Assembly (NCBI GenBank): GCA_009760855.2
Contig: WPIO01000090.1
Location: 977,001-1,041,000 of the forward strand
Length of the DNA: 64,000 nucleotides
Reading direction: 5' to 3'
Source of the DNA: Cristatella mucedo
Taxonomy: Eukaryota > Bryozoa > Phylactolaemata > Cristatellidae
The translations under genes were made by a program, and so were the position numbers. How positions within the stretch are numbered: position 1 is the first letter of the stretch; every line of letters starts with the position of its first letter. This document shows positions 22,980 through 35,368 of the stretch, piece after piece. Below the pieces are notes generated by a model. It was not told the origin of the DNA. It was given only the letters and a program-made list of their open reading frames with translations, and searched no databases.

Positions 22980-24300
22980 CAGCAATACACGTCAGTAAAC
23001 AACTGTTTTTTATTCCAAATTATACACATTGGTGCTACGGGTTTGCCCACCAAATTTCATGTATTGGCGCTAGCACTTGGCTTTGCTATGACCTCAAATG
23101 CCCCGAGCCAGCCAACCTCTTTGCACGGTCGAATGGTGATGCAGCTGCCATTTACACAAAATACTTCGCGAAATTGTGGTTTTAATACCAAATCAAAGAG
23201 ACGGTATGCCAAGTTTATCCACCAGATTTTTTTAAAGAATTGAGCTAGGGCGTCCTCATTTGGCCCGATGCGCGGCTCAAAAGCAACTAAAAACATCCGA
23301 ACTGCAATAACGCTGATACGCTTTCCGCGAAAAGCTTCTCGCAACTATGGTTTTTGAAATCAGCCTGTAGCGACCAGCATGCTGGATTAATCCATTAGAT
23401 TCGATGCCATTGGGCTATCGTTGCCTTACACTATATCCTCCAATTGCCTAGGCCAGCCAGCTTTTCTGCACATTAGAACTACAATACAATTTCCAAAATA
23501 AGCTTAGCAGAACTGTAGTTTTTATTCCAGATTATTGTCAACTATGTTCCGGGTTTACCAACTAAATTTCTTGGCACTGTGCTTGGAGCATTCCCATAAT
23601 AAAGCCTTTGATGGCCCAGGCCAGCAAGCCGTGTGGCATATTTGAACTGCGATACTACTGCTATTTCCAGAATATGTTTTGTGCAACAATCATCCTAATT
23701 TCACATTATCGAAACAAGTGTTCCGGTCATACTAACTAAATTGCATAGCATAGCGTGCCGATGTTTTAATGCTACGGCCTCTAATGATCCGGGCCAGATA
23801 TACTGCTGAAATATTTAAACTGAAATAGAGATTCTATCTATCCAATAGGTTACATTCAGCTATAATTTAGATTCCACAGCATAAAAAGCAGCGTTCCGGG
23901 TTTATCAACACAATTTACGGCATTAGGCAGGGGCTTCCTTGGCGCTATGGCCTCCGATGGCCGGGGCCGACCGGCCTCTTTAAATATTCAAACTGCCACA
24001 CAAAAGCTGCAATTTCTACAGTAAACGTTGAGAAACTGCAATTTCTATTCCTCTATACGGAAGCCACCATTCCAGATTTACCAACCAAATGTAAATAGCG
24101 TAGCGCACTGACGTTCCAATGCTATGGCCTCCGATTGCTAGGGTCAGCCAGAATGCTGAACTATTTAAACCTGCGATGCAGACGCCATCTTTACAATAGG
24201 CTGCGTGCACAGCAGTTTTAATTCCACATTATTGAAAGCCGTGTTCTACTTTCGTTACTTATGTTCCGGGTTCAACTTCGAATTTCCGGGAAGTTTTGCA
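22980..24300. repeat. Diverged ~177-bp tandem array (about 7-8 units)
   Basis: The anchor TTCCGGGTTTACCAAC and variants recur near 23035, 23210, 23553, 23728, 23906, 24083 and 24262, about 175-181 bases apart. Each unit also has GCTATGGCCTCCGATGGCC and a CTCTTTNAANTATTCAAACTG-like block. The unit at about 23390 is the most degraded. No unit is open in a consistent frame, so this is satellite-like rather than coding. Confidence 0.8.
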
Positions 24301-25360
24301 AAACCGATGCGTGACATCTGCTGGCTCTTTGTTGAATGACCGCTCGGTAGTCCAATTGATTAATAAGCACGGGCATAAATTAAATCTAGGGCACGTGAAT
24401 TCTTGATCTACTTAATGAAAATGTAACCTATTTTTCTCATATGGGTCAACTTACGCCCATGAAAGTGACTTGCTTTTACAGGTCAAATTATAACATACTC
24501 ACATTTGTACTGTTATAGCTGACATGGCTTTGAATGACGCTTTGCTGAATATATGGTTCACGCCATGAAATCTGGGCTGTCTTGCTGAAATTAACAATAG
24601 AGATTCGTGGGCATTGCTGTGATAATATAAACAGGCAAAGACATGGGGTGGCAGGGGTGGCAGCTGCCACCCTTGGCGTGACATGTGGGACCCGGTTCCT
24701 AGGTCGGGCGGCCACAGGCCGCACTCATGCGGCAACGGCTGGCCTCTTGGTGCTTGGCCAGGCTGCATTCCGTAGTTGACGAAATATCTTGAAATGGGCT
24801 ATCTAACTGGCCGTTTCGGCGCCATTTAGGCCAGTTTTCGCTCGGTGCAGCAGCTGGGGGCACACCCTTAGATCCATGTTTCGCCCAGGAGCGCCAATCC
24901 TGGCGTGGCCTCCGATAAAATACCAAATGAAAAAATGAAAATGAAATCGAAGAATCAAAACTAAGAAACGCATGGATCCACGATGGAAATACTCAGGTAT
25001 ACTTTTAGGTTAGGCTAGGTTTCCTGGAAGGAATAGTCACAAGACGAAGCTCCTCGGCAGGAAAGATAGGCAACAGAGTCTGTCTTTGGACATCTGACAG
25101 AATCCAGCCAACAACGCCATTCAAAGAATAAATGGAAAAAAGTGTGTTGATACCTAGGAGCACATCGAATATATCAGCACATTGATAAACTTCCAACCAG
25201 CCTAGCGGTAAAGCAGTTTTACATGAAATCGTGTCTGACTGACAAAACAGCTTCTTTGGAGGAAGGCCTAAAACAATGGCCTCTACTTCCGATAGTGACC
25301 AGAGGTGCAGAAGGGTACTCCTTACTTCTGTGATAATAATTGTAACAATACAAATACATT
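24300..25360. other. Intergenic, no gene seen
   Basis: This stretch includes a GC-rich patch (24640-24910) with an 18-bp perfect palindrome at 24655-24672 (GGGTGGCAGCTGCCACCC). No domain or known repeat is recognised. Confidence 0.5.
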
Positions 25361-25361
25361 T

Positions 25362-25425
25362 ATGTAGCGTTCGTTGAGAACTTAATCTCTTTAAAGGAAT
25401 TTTACATTCGCTGCAAAGAAAGCTC
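25362..25425 (-). mobile_element. LINE family 1 tail, minus
   Basis: The plus strand reads GAGAACTTAATCTCTTTAAA followed by TTTTACATTCGCTGCAAAG, the inverted LINE tail. Confidence 0.6.
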
Positions 25426-26167
25426 CGGTAGCAGGAAAATATAAAGACAATTTAGAAAGGATGAAGTATTTTCCGAAACATTCTTCAAGATGAAGGCTAT
25501 TATAAGAGATCTCCAACAACTGGCATGGTTTAATATTCCAAATGAAAATGGTGGATCGTCAAAATTTCTAATTACAACTGTAAGTATTAAAATATGTTAA
25601 GCGATTACAAGGCTTTTTTGGCAGAGTTGATGAAAAGTGACTATCTAAATTTAGTCAAGTATCATTATTGAACTAATCAAAGCTATTATTTTTCATGAAT
25701 ATAAGGCAATACAATTTGTCTCTAGAAGTTTATCAGCATTTTTAAATTTTTATTATTATTAATATCAAAGAGCTGATATCATCAGTTACTTTATATTACT
25801 AGACCACAGTCGATTTATTCCGTACCTAAATTGGATGTTTGAACTACATAATGAAAAAGCAGCTCTTTCTTATACTTATTAGTGCACGTGATTAGTTTTT
25901 GGCTGAAGCACCCAGGTTCTTTCAATCCGCCGCCATTTAGTCAAACGTAATAAGTAGTAAGTTCACTTGGGTGGTCATCAGAATACTTGCTTTGGCACTT
26001 CCGCGTCGACACTTGTCTTGCTGTTTCTTGTGTGATTGTTCGATATTAGCCGATTCATACACACGGGTAATCTTCGTTTACCTGCCAATCATTCAATGCA
26101 ATCAAACAGAAATCGGACGAGTTGCAAGCAATAAAATAGTGGACGGAAGCGGATGATAAAAGCCCGT

Positions 26168-26644
26168 TTACGTAGTCGGACGCTGGAACAAGCAGGCATC
26201 TGACACTGAAACTCGTCGAGTGACACTTCCCGACCAATCGTCTGTATTACAAAGCGGGAAGCTTTGCAGATGCTCGCTATCCGAATCGAGAGACGATGAT
26301 TTTGACACATTCTTCGAGTCGAATTCAAGCTGCTCGCCCCTTGGGTGAAGCGGGCCGCTGACTTCGGAAGAGTCGCGATACCTTGCGCTTGCGGCTGGTG
26401 ATGAGCCGCCGCCGGCTTGAGCGTCGGAGGATGGACGAGCGCGGTGCCCGGAAGGACGAGCGCGGTGCCCGGAGTTGGTCTTTCCTTCAAGGCTGAAAGG
26501 GATCTTCCGAGTAAATGGCGAGCTATTCTTGGCGCCATCTGCGAGCTGGAAAATCTCAGACGAGTGCCGCCACCTCGAGAATTCCGGCCGCTCGCTGTCA
26601 CTGGACAGCTGTCGTTCTCGTTCCTTCCGATTCCGCTGGAACTG
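26168..26644 (-). CDS. Receptor, probable last exon: Ser-rich cytoplasmic tail
   Basis: A pyrimidine-rich acceptor (CATTTCCTTCCCCAG, ending 26645) opens 158 codons to TAA at 26168-26170. The tail begins QFQRNRKERERQLSSDSE and is rich in Ser, Arg, Glu and Asp. Near the end TRRVSVSD contains an RRxS protein-kinase-A-type site. A 21-bp tandem duplication gives SGHRARP twice. It starts in phase 0, as the candidate exon 30904-30730 requires. No domain is recognised, and a donor-like GTAAAC overlaps the stop, so a further exon is not excluded. The other frames here are also long because the region is GC-rich; this frame is preferred for its acceptor, phase and composition. Confidence 0.5.
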   Translation of the reverse strand, partial: QFQRNRKERERQLSSDSERPEFSRWRHSSEIFQLADGAKNSSPFTRKIPFSLEGKTNSGHRARPSGHRARPSSDAQAGGGSSPAASARYRDSSEVSGPLHPRGEQLEFDSKNVSKSSSLDSDSEHLQSFPLCNTDDWSGSVTRRVSVSDACLFQRPTT

Positions 26645-26917
26645 CTGGGGAAGGAAATGGATTGTCTCAATGCAATGCGTACTCAATGCTGAATAATTAG
26701 GCGAAAGTGACGAGACACAATAAAATTGATCGCAGAGAGCAAAATACTCACGCGTCAAGAAGAAAATGAATGATATGATGGCCTTTGCCTCAATATAAAT
26801 CTTAAGCTATTCATTGTACCGAAGTGTAATATTAAAAGCCCCAGAAGCCTAAACAAGCAGCAATTAGGCCTAGATAATTTTCTTTACAATTAAAATTAAA
26901 AAAATGTAATTAATTTT

Positions 26918-27045
26918 CATAGCGCCCGAAGAGAACTTGATCTCTATTCAGGCACTTTACATGTGCCACAGGGCTCGAGCCCACCGGTTCGGCCAGACCC
27001 TGGTCGGGGTGAGCACCTTTACCACTGCTCCAAACCAGCGGCGAC
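26918..27045 (-). mobile_element. tRNA-derived SINE, family A
   Basis: In inverse order it shows the tail (GCGCCCGAAGAGAACTTGAT), box B (GGGCTCGAGCCC) and box A (CCACTGCTCCAAACCAG). Confidence 0.75.
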
Positions 27046-27169
27046 TAGTTAACCCAAGTTTCTCAAGATCTCACGACTCACACAATCGATTCCTCGAGAT
27101 TATTCTAACTAAATTATGTAGTAAAAGAACATGATAGGTTGCAACCAGGATGCTCTTATGCTGCTCAAG

Positions 27170-27310
27170 CTGAGCTGGTTTAGCCCAGTGGTTAAGGTGC
27201 TCGACCTGACTATTGTCGAGATGAAGTCGTGGGCTCAAGCATCGTGGTATATGTGAAGCGCGTGAATAGAGATTACATTCTCTTATAGCTCTATAAAAAT
27301 GAGCTATATT
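27170..27310 (+). mobile_element. tRNA-derived SINE, family A
   Basis: Box-A-like GGTTTAGCCCAGTGGTTAAG and box-B-like GTGGGCTCAAGC are followed by GAAGCGCGTGAATAGAGATT and CTCTATAAAAATGA. It faces the copy at 26918-27045, so the two form a divergent pair. Confidence 0.8.
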
Positions 27311-28680
27311 CATATATTAATTTTCATTTAGGTCATTTGAAAGCTAATGCTCATTCGAAATTTCTGTTGGAACTGTTTAGCTACTTAGAAAATGGTCTTT
27401 TCCCAGTTATTAATACTAGCTATTCCACCCTGACTTAGAAATAATTGTTACTTAGTGAAAGTAAAAACATGTGAGTAAAAATGCTAAAAAATATTCTGTA
27501 ATGTTTTGAATTATGGAATGGCATATACTTTACATGCCATTATTGGAATACTTACAGCTCTATGCCTTTGAGTTGACTGAATAGTATTCATCTCTCTCTC
27601 TCTCATCGATCACATCTTTCATGGTCCCGAATTGTACGCATTTGAATTACTCGTTTTCGCTTTTGATTGCAATAGGAAGATTATTTTATAATCGATCAAT
27701 GAAAACCTTGTAATACTAGTAAATTAACGAGTGGATTTTTATTTGATTTGTTTGAAAATCATTCTCTTGGAATAGTGAGCAGTGCAACATTTGCTCGTTT
27801 TAAGTATCCGAATTGCATCAGATATGCTCGGTTTTCGAATGAGGCTCAAACCTTTTACTTATAGCTCAAATAAAAAAGTGTAGAAAATGTATTTGTGAGA
27901 TGTTATTTTTCTTTATAAAAAACGTACTATTTCCGGAGCATACACATTCTTTTCCTTCTAACATACCTAGGTTTTTTCTGCGGCTCTTTATGAACATGTC
28001 AATAGAAATTTACTTGTTTATAGGTCTGATATCTGTATTTTTCAGTCAGTCTTTTGGCAGGCCTCTTATTTAGAAGTTTCAATCAAACCTAATAAGATAT
28101 ACATCATCCGCACTACCTTCCTGCTTTCCTTACATTTGACGAAACCGAAATGAGTAATTGCAGATGAACGAAACTCTGCAATTAAATACTTCAAAATGAG
28201 CAACCAAGTTATAGTTAGGTGTTAGAGCTAATTCATTCTCATATTCAGCAATTTTGTTAGTGTGTAGACGTTGTTTCATTATTAATGACATAGGTCTCGT
28301 GACTAATACTGTACGATAATAGGTAATTTCTCGCGATTAGTTCTTTACGATCTTCCGTCAGCGGTTGCGAACTTTGATTGATAACTGCATTCTTCGGAGC
28401 TTATAGCTTTGCCTGCCCATCGCTGGCATTAAAAAGTAGCGAAGCTTGTCCTACCTTAGCGGGATTTTTCGGAGCGTGGATGTCAGCGGCCAACGGTTAT
28501 TCAATGATCATTCAAAGCATGCGCGTCGCCATCGACTCATTTGGAGGTTGCCTTCTTTTCGCTTGCATTTCGTTCTCCCTGATTGCTGATTCTATCTCAC
28601 GGCACAGTCTAGTCTCGTATTGATATCGGCACGACTTAAATCTATTACTGTGCTTTGCTACCTAAATAATTCTCTCGAGT
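27310..28680 (-). other. Receptor intron, AT-rich, nothing recognised
   Basis: This is low-GC sequence with a short TCTCTCTC run near 27590. No exon or repeat family is recognised. Confidence 0.4.
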
Positions 28681-28689
28681 ACATAATAA

Positions 28690-29150
28690 TAATAATAATA
28701 ATGCACTTGATAAAGCGCCCCCAGAGAACTTATCTCTTTCTAGGCGCTTTACATTTGCTGCAAATAAAAATGCAATTGGATGGTAAGTAAAATCATGCTT
28801 GAAAAACAAACAACATGAATAATATGGTTAGGGGTGACATGCACCGGGTCAGCATGCAAATGTGGTTAGTGGCAGCATGCTCAGTGTCAGAGCGCATAAG
28901 CACATCAAGGAAGAATCACAGGGACCCACTAAATGCTGTCCTAAATAGGTGTGTTTTAAGTTCTTTTTAAATGTGGTCAGGTCAGGGGATGTTCTGACGC
29001 GAGTCGGGAGGGAGTTCCAGGCTTTGGGAGCATATGAATTAAATGCACGGTCTCCAACGGATTTAAGGTTTGTACGAGGTATTTGGAGACCGTTGGATTC
29101 CGAAAAGCGGGCGGTGCGATGCTTAGCCTAGTGGGGAAGTAGATCTGAGG
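28690..29150 (-). mobile_element. LINE family 1, 3' part, minus
   Basis: The inverted tail CGCCCCCAGAGAACTTATCT is followed by 3' UTR words and the pol C terminus (in inverse, AAATGCACGGTCTCCAA and TTTGTACGAGGTATTTGG). An (AAT)n run marks the 3' end. Confidence 0.75.
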
Positions 29151-30004
29151 GCTCTTCTTACTTCATCACTATCTGATAATCTACCGGAAGAAAGTATTAC
29201 TGAGAGTCTCTCTTTAGTGGCAGAAAATGTTCTTAAGCTAAGTGAGGATACGACCAGCTAACTAGTAGCGGCTCAAACTGAAAAGCCGAAACCTTGAAAA
29301 TAGGCTCGGCCACCGTATCTCCTGCATCTAGGTGTTAATTAACAAAATTGCACTTCACAAGAGCTGTGCAATCAAGTGAGCCGGCTTTTAGCCGTTGTAT
29401 TTTGATAAAACCGTGCTTGCTTAGATACGGGTACCAAGGCCAAGGTGATATATGCTTTTTTAAGATCATATCAAGCCTCTTGAAAATCCGCACTTGGAGG
29501 TCATCCTGTCTGCACAAAGGTACGCTTTCAGCGAGTGCGACACTTTCCAGCTTCCGCCTTGGTCTGTCGTAAAAGTTTAAAAACTGCAACTAAAACATCT
29601 CACCACTTTCATTAATATGCATTAGCTCCCCTATCAAGCAGTGTGGCCACTTCAAATTTCCACCGGTCACTCGCAAGTCTCATCTTTCTCTAAGCTGTTT
29701 AACATAAATAATACGCAGTTAGACCTCGACTTTCCCTCTGGCTCACCCGTCTTGCGAATAAAATTGGTTTTTAAAGATGAGTACAATCATTTAGAGACCG
29801 GGCTTTTAATTCGTTGGCTTCAAATTCCGTTAGCTCACTAGCAACTAAAGACACGGCATTTCTTCATTCTTCTATATTTATAAAGAGAACTTTTAACAAC
29901 CATCTCAATCCTCAAACCATATACTGAGTTCGCGTGAATTATCATTTAAGTGCCGTGGCATGTCGACGTTGTACGTGCATGGGCCATCTAATCAAACTAA
30001 ATGC

Positions 30005-30075
30005 TTTCTTGTCAGAATTTTTAAAGTGCATTGGAGAGATTTAGAACTCTCTCGATATTCCACTGTTTTATTATT
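30005..30075 (+). mobile_element. LINE family 1 tail, plus, degraded
   Basis: AAAGTGCATTGGAGAGATTTA followed by CTCTCTCGATATTCC and a TTTTATTATTTT end resembles the family tail. Confidence 0.45.
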
Positions 30076-30322
30076 TTCATCGATGCCGTTATTTACACGT
30101 CTTAGAGATACCCTATACCAAAATTAATAGTAGGCCCTGCAATTAGGTGAAAATGTAGGGCACTATTAATCGCGTGGCTTCTGTTATTTATTCTCTAGTG
30201 CCTGCGTTATCAAATGCTTCTTAATTCTCGATTTTCATCCAAAGGCATACGGAATACTCCATTAAGTCTATAAACATGCCTCAAATGCACCGAAACTTCC
30301 ATACGAACTTACTCTGAATATT

Positions 30323-30369
30323 GTTATATATATATATATATATATAATATAATATATATATACACACAC

Positions 30370-30400
<31 letters not shown>

Positions 30401-30492
30401 TATATATACTATATATATATATAATATATATATATATACACTATATATACATATCTATATATTAGCACACATATATATATATATATTTGTTT
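30323..30492. repeat. Interrupted (AT)n tract
   Basis: About 170 bases of TATATA have repeated ATAATATA and ACACTATA interruptions. Confidence 0.95.
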
Positions 30493-30729
30493 GTTTATTT
30501 ATTTATATAATGATGCTTTATTTGCAGCGCTTCGTTTAGTATGCAAAATTTGCTCATTTATCGGCAGGTAGCAGCACCTCACACCTCTCGATTTACTACG
30601 CCGGCCCATTCAAGCAGGCGATCTCGTGGCATTTCCTTATCTTCAGCATGGCTCGCTGTCGACAGGCGCTGCTCTCCTTTCTCCACGCTCTGCCGCCGCC
30701 GCGATGCATGCTTTCGCTTGCCGCGTTAC

Positions 30730-30904
30730 CGTCGGCGACGGATCTCTCGTCAAGCGCTGATCCGCGTTTACATCGCTCGCGGAAGCGTCGGCCGCTTTGA
30801 CTTGAGCCGCGTCTCGGTGCTCGGCCGAGCGAGGCGACGCCGACCGCGCACCGCCGACCGCCTGACCGTCGTCGGATGGGTTGGGCCGTACTTGCGTGTC
30901 GCCG
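30730..30904 (-). CDS. Receptor, candidate cytoplasmic exon
   Basis: The minus strand has an acceptor TGCTTTCGCTGCAG (ending 30905) and a donor ACG then GTAACG (30729). The 175 bases in the required frame encode GDTQVRPNPSDDGQAVGG through DQRLTRDPSPT, a polar, acidic, disordered-looking segment. Start and end phases fit the exons on either side (36371 ends with two bases; 26644 starts in phase 0). All three frames are long in this CpG-rich patch, so the call rests on phase, splice sites and composition. Confidence 0.4.
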
Positions 30905-31357
30905 CTGCAGCGAAAGCAGAGCTGGTGCTCTCTCTATCAAGTTGATAAATTGTCAGCGAAATTATTTCCACACTGAGCGCCCTGTTTGAGGTAGGTGAAG
31001 CTGGATGCAGATATGCAGGCAGCTACGCGGCAAATGTTTTTAAAGGAAATCACCACTAACAAACTTCAAATCCGTAAAAAAGTAGGTGGCAGATGAAACT
31101 CGCTTGAAAAATTTATCTTAAGCATACCTGTACCTGCGAAAAAACTAGGAAAACCACATGAGCTTGGGAAAATGGGCTCTGCCTGTGCCTCCACTGACCT
31201 CGTGGGTGTGCCAGCCTTACTGAGAGGATAGAGTTATTTCTTAATTTAGGAAAATATTAGTAAAACGGCTATTTCATGAAATACATATTCAATATTCCAT
31301 TATTATGGTTAATATAAATAATTTACAATTATATAATTAAATGTACTTCATTTGCGC

Positions 31358-31500
31358 AGCACCCAGTGAGAACTTAATATGTAGTATGGTGCTTCACAAA
31401 TGCCACGGGGTTCGAGCCCACGACCTCAATTTTCAAATACGTTTACCTTGACCTCGGTTGGAGACAAGCGCCTTAACTGCATTTGCCCTATTAGACGGCT
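31358..31500 (-). mobile_element. tRNA-derived SINE, family A
   Basis: The inverse tail (GCACCCAGTGAGAACTTAAT), box B (GGGGTTCGAGCCC) and a degraded box A are present in the expected order. Confidence 0.7.
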
Positions 31501-31799
31501 CGTAAGTCTAAAACAATTTGCGTAGCTCATTCTTAGCGCGTGTAAGGTTGCCAGATATCAGTACAGGGGAGGAACCAAGATTTCATGGAGGAATCATGAT
31601 CGGCAAGTAAGAAGATTAATGATTTTTTTAAATTTTATGCAATCTCCAATATAACTTTATAGCAATTTTTCGTGCAAAATCGTTTTGCATTCTCGGCACA
31701 CATTCTGCGTTTGCCCGTAGAATAGAAGCACGACATAATGTCTCGTTGATAACGGTCGGGGCGCAGGTAAAGGGAGCGGGGCTGGTCGCTGCTTTTCTC

Positions 31800-32110
31800 T
31801 ATGCAATGTAATGCATCTCCGTCTGCCACTCGACCATGCCGCCGGAAGTTAATGGTTGCTGCGCAGGAAACTGTCCTGCAGGAATTCAAAGCCCGCGTGG
31901 CTTTGCGTACTCAATCGGTAGCCAACGTACTTCATCTCACACAGCAAATAGAAAGCGAGAAGCTTGAGTTAGGAGGACAGCTAACGCAGTGATTAGCGTG
32001 GAGGTGTCAGCTGAGAACAACTGGGAAAAACGTTTTAAAGTCGGAAGCAGAAGAGTAGATGTATTTGCGGAAGAACCGGATAAGTAATCTATACGAGGGT
32101 AAATGACTTC
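31800..32110 (-). mobile_element. LINE family 2, 3' part, minus
   Basis: GTAATGCATCTCCGTCTGCC starts the inverted 3' end. TCAATCGGTAGCCAACGTAC and AGCTGAGAACAACTGG match the copies at 15170 and 42480. Confidence 0.6.
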
Positions 32111-32999
32111 TGCCCACCCTCCGGCTCTGCCGCTGTACGCGTGCTTTAGATAACTCATAATTGATACATTTACAGACAATAAAAGTATTACATTTTCCTT
32201 TTATATATATGATGAAAACAAATGCATAGATTAGCTTGAATTATAAAGGAATAATAATAATGGTATAATGAAAAATGAATTAATACCAAATTTTGGGTCA
32301 TACATCGCACTCAATATTATTCAGAATGATGAGAGTCGTTCTAACTGTTCAACTAATTCTAGACGCCTTCAAGTATTAGCAAATAATTCAGCTGCTAGAT
32401 GCTGTTGTTTTAGGAAAAACCGGTTAACTCAGAGTCAATCATAGCTGGTAGAAAACCTTTCCAGTAGCTCTCTCCTTTCTTGTACTCATCAATAAAATCT
32501 TTTGAGAATAAATAAGACGACTTAACTGCTTGCAGTGAAAGGCATCCTCTTCGTGCCTGTTTTAACTGAATGATTTCTTGTGAAAGTTTTCTAAGGGATA
32601 TAGTTATCCTTGTCGCAGTTTGAGCTGGGCACGTTTAAACATAATGCTGAAACTTCTTTGTGATTATCAGTTCACTCGCTGCGCCAACGGAAGGAAGAAC
32701 ACTAGCCTTGATGTTTAGATGAAACTACCACTACGCTAGAATTTATGTATTCAGTACAACATTGTTCTATTACAACTCATACCGAGTAGCTTAGTTCTGG
32801 CGTTTTCTATATCTTTCAATAGAACTAATGCCGCCCAGTGGTGAGCAGCTGCTTCGAAAATAGAGAGGATAGCAGGCTTGGCCTTATAGGCTACAACGGC
32901 CGCAACTGTATAACAAGGCGGTGGCTTAAACTGCAGCACTAACAATTAAATGAATAATGAGCATATCTTTGAAGAAATGGGTATGCATGTTTTATGCTT

Positions 33000-33480
33000 A
33001 TAAAAATTCTAATAAAACACTAATACAATGCCATCAGAGAACTGAATTTCTTTACAATCACACGTCACGTGCGCTGCAAAAGTGCGCGTAAATTGACCAC
33101 GACAACATGCACAATGTCAGCACCCACAATCTCACAAAAGTCTAAGCAAAATTATGGAACGAAGGCTGTTAGGGGTTGTTTATTAGGTTCCTAACGTATG
33201 TTTTCAAGACAAGGGTAGGCTTAGCATCATTCGGTAGCAAATTATAGGCACTGGGAGAACAAGAATAAAGGCATGTCTGCAAAGGATTTGAAGATCAGGG
33301 CACAACCAAGCGCCTTGGGAGTAAACGAGCTAAAGTTACGTCACCAACGTTTCGATGTTAGTAAGAATCATAAAAGCGGGTTGTAAGAAGATTGGCCGGG
33401 TGGGGAGAAGTTCTGATAAGTAGGCTGGAGCCACAGAATAAAAGAATTTATAAGTAAGTGGCAGATCCTTGAGGTAACGG
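33000..33480 (-). mobile_element. LINE family 1, 3' part, minus, degraded
   Basis: The inverted tail ATGCCATCAGAGAACTGAAT is followed by matches to the 3' UTR and pol C terminus, ending near ATAAGTAGGCTGGAGCCACA. Confidence 0.55.
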
Positions 33481-34789
33481 CGCAGTGCCGGTTCTGGCCG
33501 CTAGCCAGCGGTGGCGGATCGGCATTAGGAGCTCTGGCTGTCCTCTTTTCATAACACCCTCAACTGAGCCAGCGCGCCGGCGCAGGGTCCCACTCTGGGC
33601 AGGTTGTGAAAGCAGTCGTTGCATGCTCTACCTCGGGTGATATCTTACCACATGTTAGCCCTCCGAGCTAGCAAGACAGCGCTAAGCACCTAAATAGCAG
33701 TGAAGCCCGGAGGAATTCGCCAGGCAATAAAAAGTCTCCAATTTCGGCGCCTGGTTGCGTCGTCCCCTCGGGACTTTACTCTGGCCGATTATAGCACGTC
33801 CAACCTGATGGATTCGTCAGTCTTCAATCCCTCTACTGCCATTCTGCTCATATCACCCATATGTTTTATGAAATCCCCGCGATTTCTTCTCAACGTCGAC
33901 TTAATGCAGCAACTCGCCTGTCTACTACATGGTCTACTGAAATGGTAAAAGGTCTTGCCTCAGTGTACGGCGATCGCTCTCGCGGACTACGCCCAGGTCT
34001 GCATAGTACACACAGAGGCAGCGGACCGCTTCCATCCTGTCGGCCATTATTTGCACTAGACTAAGCCCAACGATCCAATCGCAAGATAGCTAGGCCATCG
34101 CTCTTGCCCTTGACCTACATTTTCCGCTATCATCGGTGTGATTTCAATTTTGCGATGTCGGTACCTTTGAGTGCTCAAGCTGCAAGCACGAAAGTGTTCA
34201 ACTTTAAAACATTCTCTTGGGGCTCAAGTCAACTCTCCGAGGTGTACGGGTAAATTATGACGTGCTTTCAAGTCATGATGTAGCTAAAACCTTACGCCAC
34301 TGTGGCGTCTATCAGCTGGCAGTAGCGGCAGTGATTACGAGAGCTAAACTCTTGAAGGAAATGTATTCCAATGGCAGTTTAAATCTAAAGCATTCATTAT
34401 AGTTCAACATGTTTTTTGGCAAGACTTGTGCCTTTGATTTCGGAGACCGAGGGTTCAATTTCCGACGAAAAGCCTTTAATATGGGTTTGCGCTCTGTAAA
34501 TGGAGAGGTTTAGTTACAAATCTTCTTTTATTTTTTTAAGAGGGTCAGAGTAAAAGATTATTGGGATATGTTGAAACGCGAGCATGATGAATCAGCCAGG
34601 CTGTGGTAGTTACAAGAGATTTGAAAAAAGTTCACGAATGGCAATAATTGAAAACCGATTGTCTCACGACTCCAGTAGGACTAAAAGAGACACGGCTACT
34701 CCTGGTATGATTCTTCGCAAAGCTATACTTTTCGTTTTAAAACGCTAGCGATTTTCTGATTTAAAACTTACCGTTCTTGTTCCGCAGAC

Positions 34790-35110
34790 TGGTGGTCTCG
34801 TGCACCAAGTCTCTGCCTCCAAGGAAAATATGTGAGAGCAGGAGAGCTTTGCGAAAGGTGGGTGAGAAAGCTTTGTCGGTAGTGGTAGAAATTTTTTGTG
34901 AGAGCTCTGTGGGGAGTGGAAGAGCTTTGTCTGTAGTGATATAACTTCTTCGGAGAGCTCTATGGTTACCGTGAGGGCTGGGTGGGTAGTGAAGAAGCTT
35001 TTATGGATAGCGGGAGCTTCCCGCATGCGGATTAGGGGAGTTAGGATTAGGGTTAGTTAGGATTAGGAGAGCTTCCCGGATTAGGAGCTTCCCCAATGCG
35101 GAATAGGAGA
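34790..35110. repeat. GAGAGCTTT-type minisatellite with telomere-like words
   Basis: Loose units built on GAGAGCTTTGT...GTAGTGG recur about every 40-50 bases. They pass at 35031-35065 into TTAGGATTAGGGTTAGTTAG, a degenerate TTAGGG-like string. There is no coding evidence; the minus-strand open frame merely translates the repeat. Confidence 0.6.
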
Positions 35111-35300
35111 GCGAGCCATAAAACATTAGTAGTGACTAGAGCACCAGCAAGCAAGCAAGCAAGAACGAAAAGCGCTATTGTCATCATTTCAATTGGTAGC
35201 ATTCCTGGAGTTCCACAAAATAAAACAATATGTCGTTAGTATATAGCTCTGTAAATCCATGATGGTAATAAATGCTCACTCCCACTCGGGGAGGGGAGGT

Positions 35301-35303
<3 letters not shown>

Positions 35304-35366
<63 letters not shown>
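35304..35366. repeat. (GA)n microsatellite
   Basis: About 60 bases of almost pure GA. Confidence 0.97.

Positions 35367-35368
<2 letters not shown>

Noticed and set aside
30541-30971. Plus-strand 134-codon and other minus-strand frames over the GC patch
   Set aside because: They are highly Arg-rich, typical of the shadow of CGN codons; only the phase-compatible minus frame at 30904-30730 was kept as a candidate.
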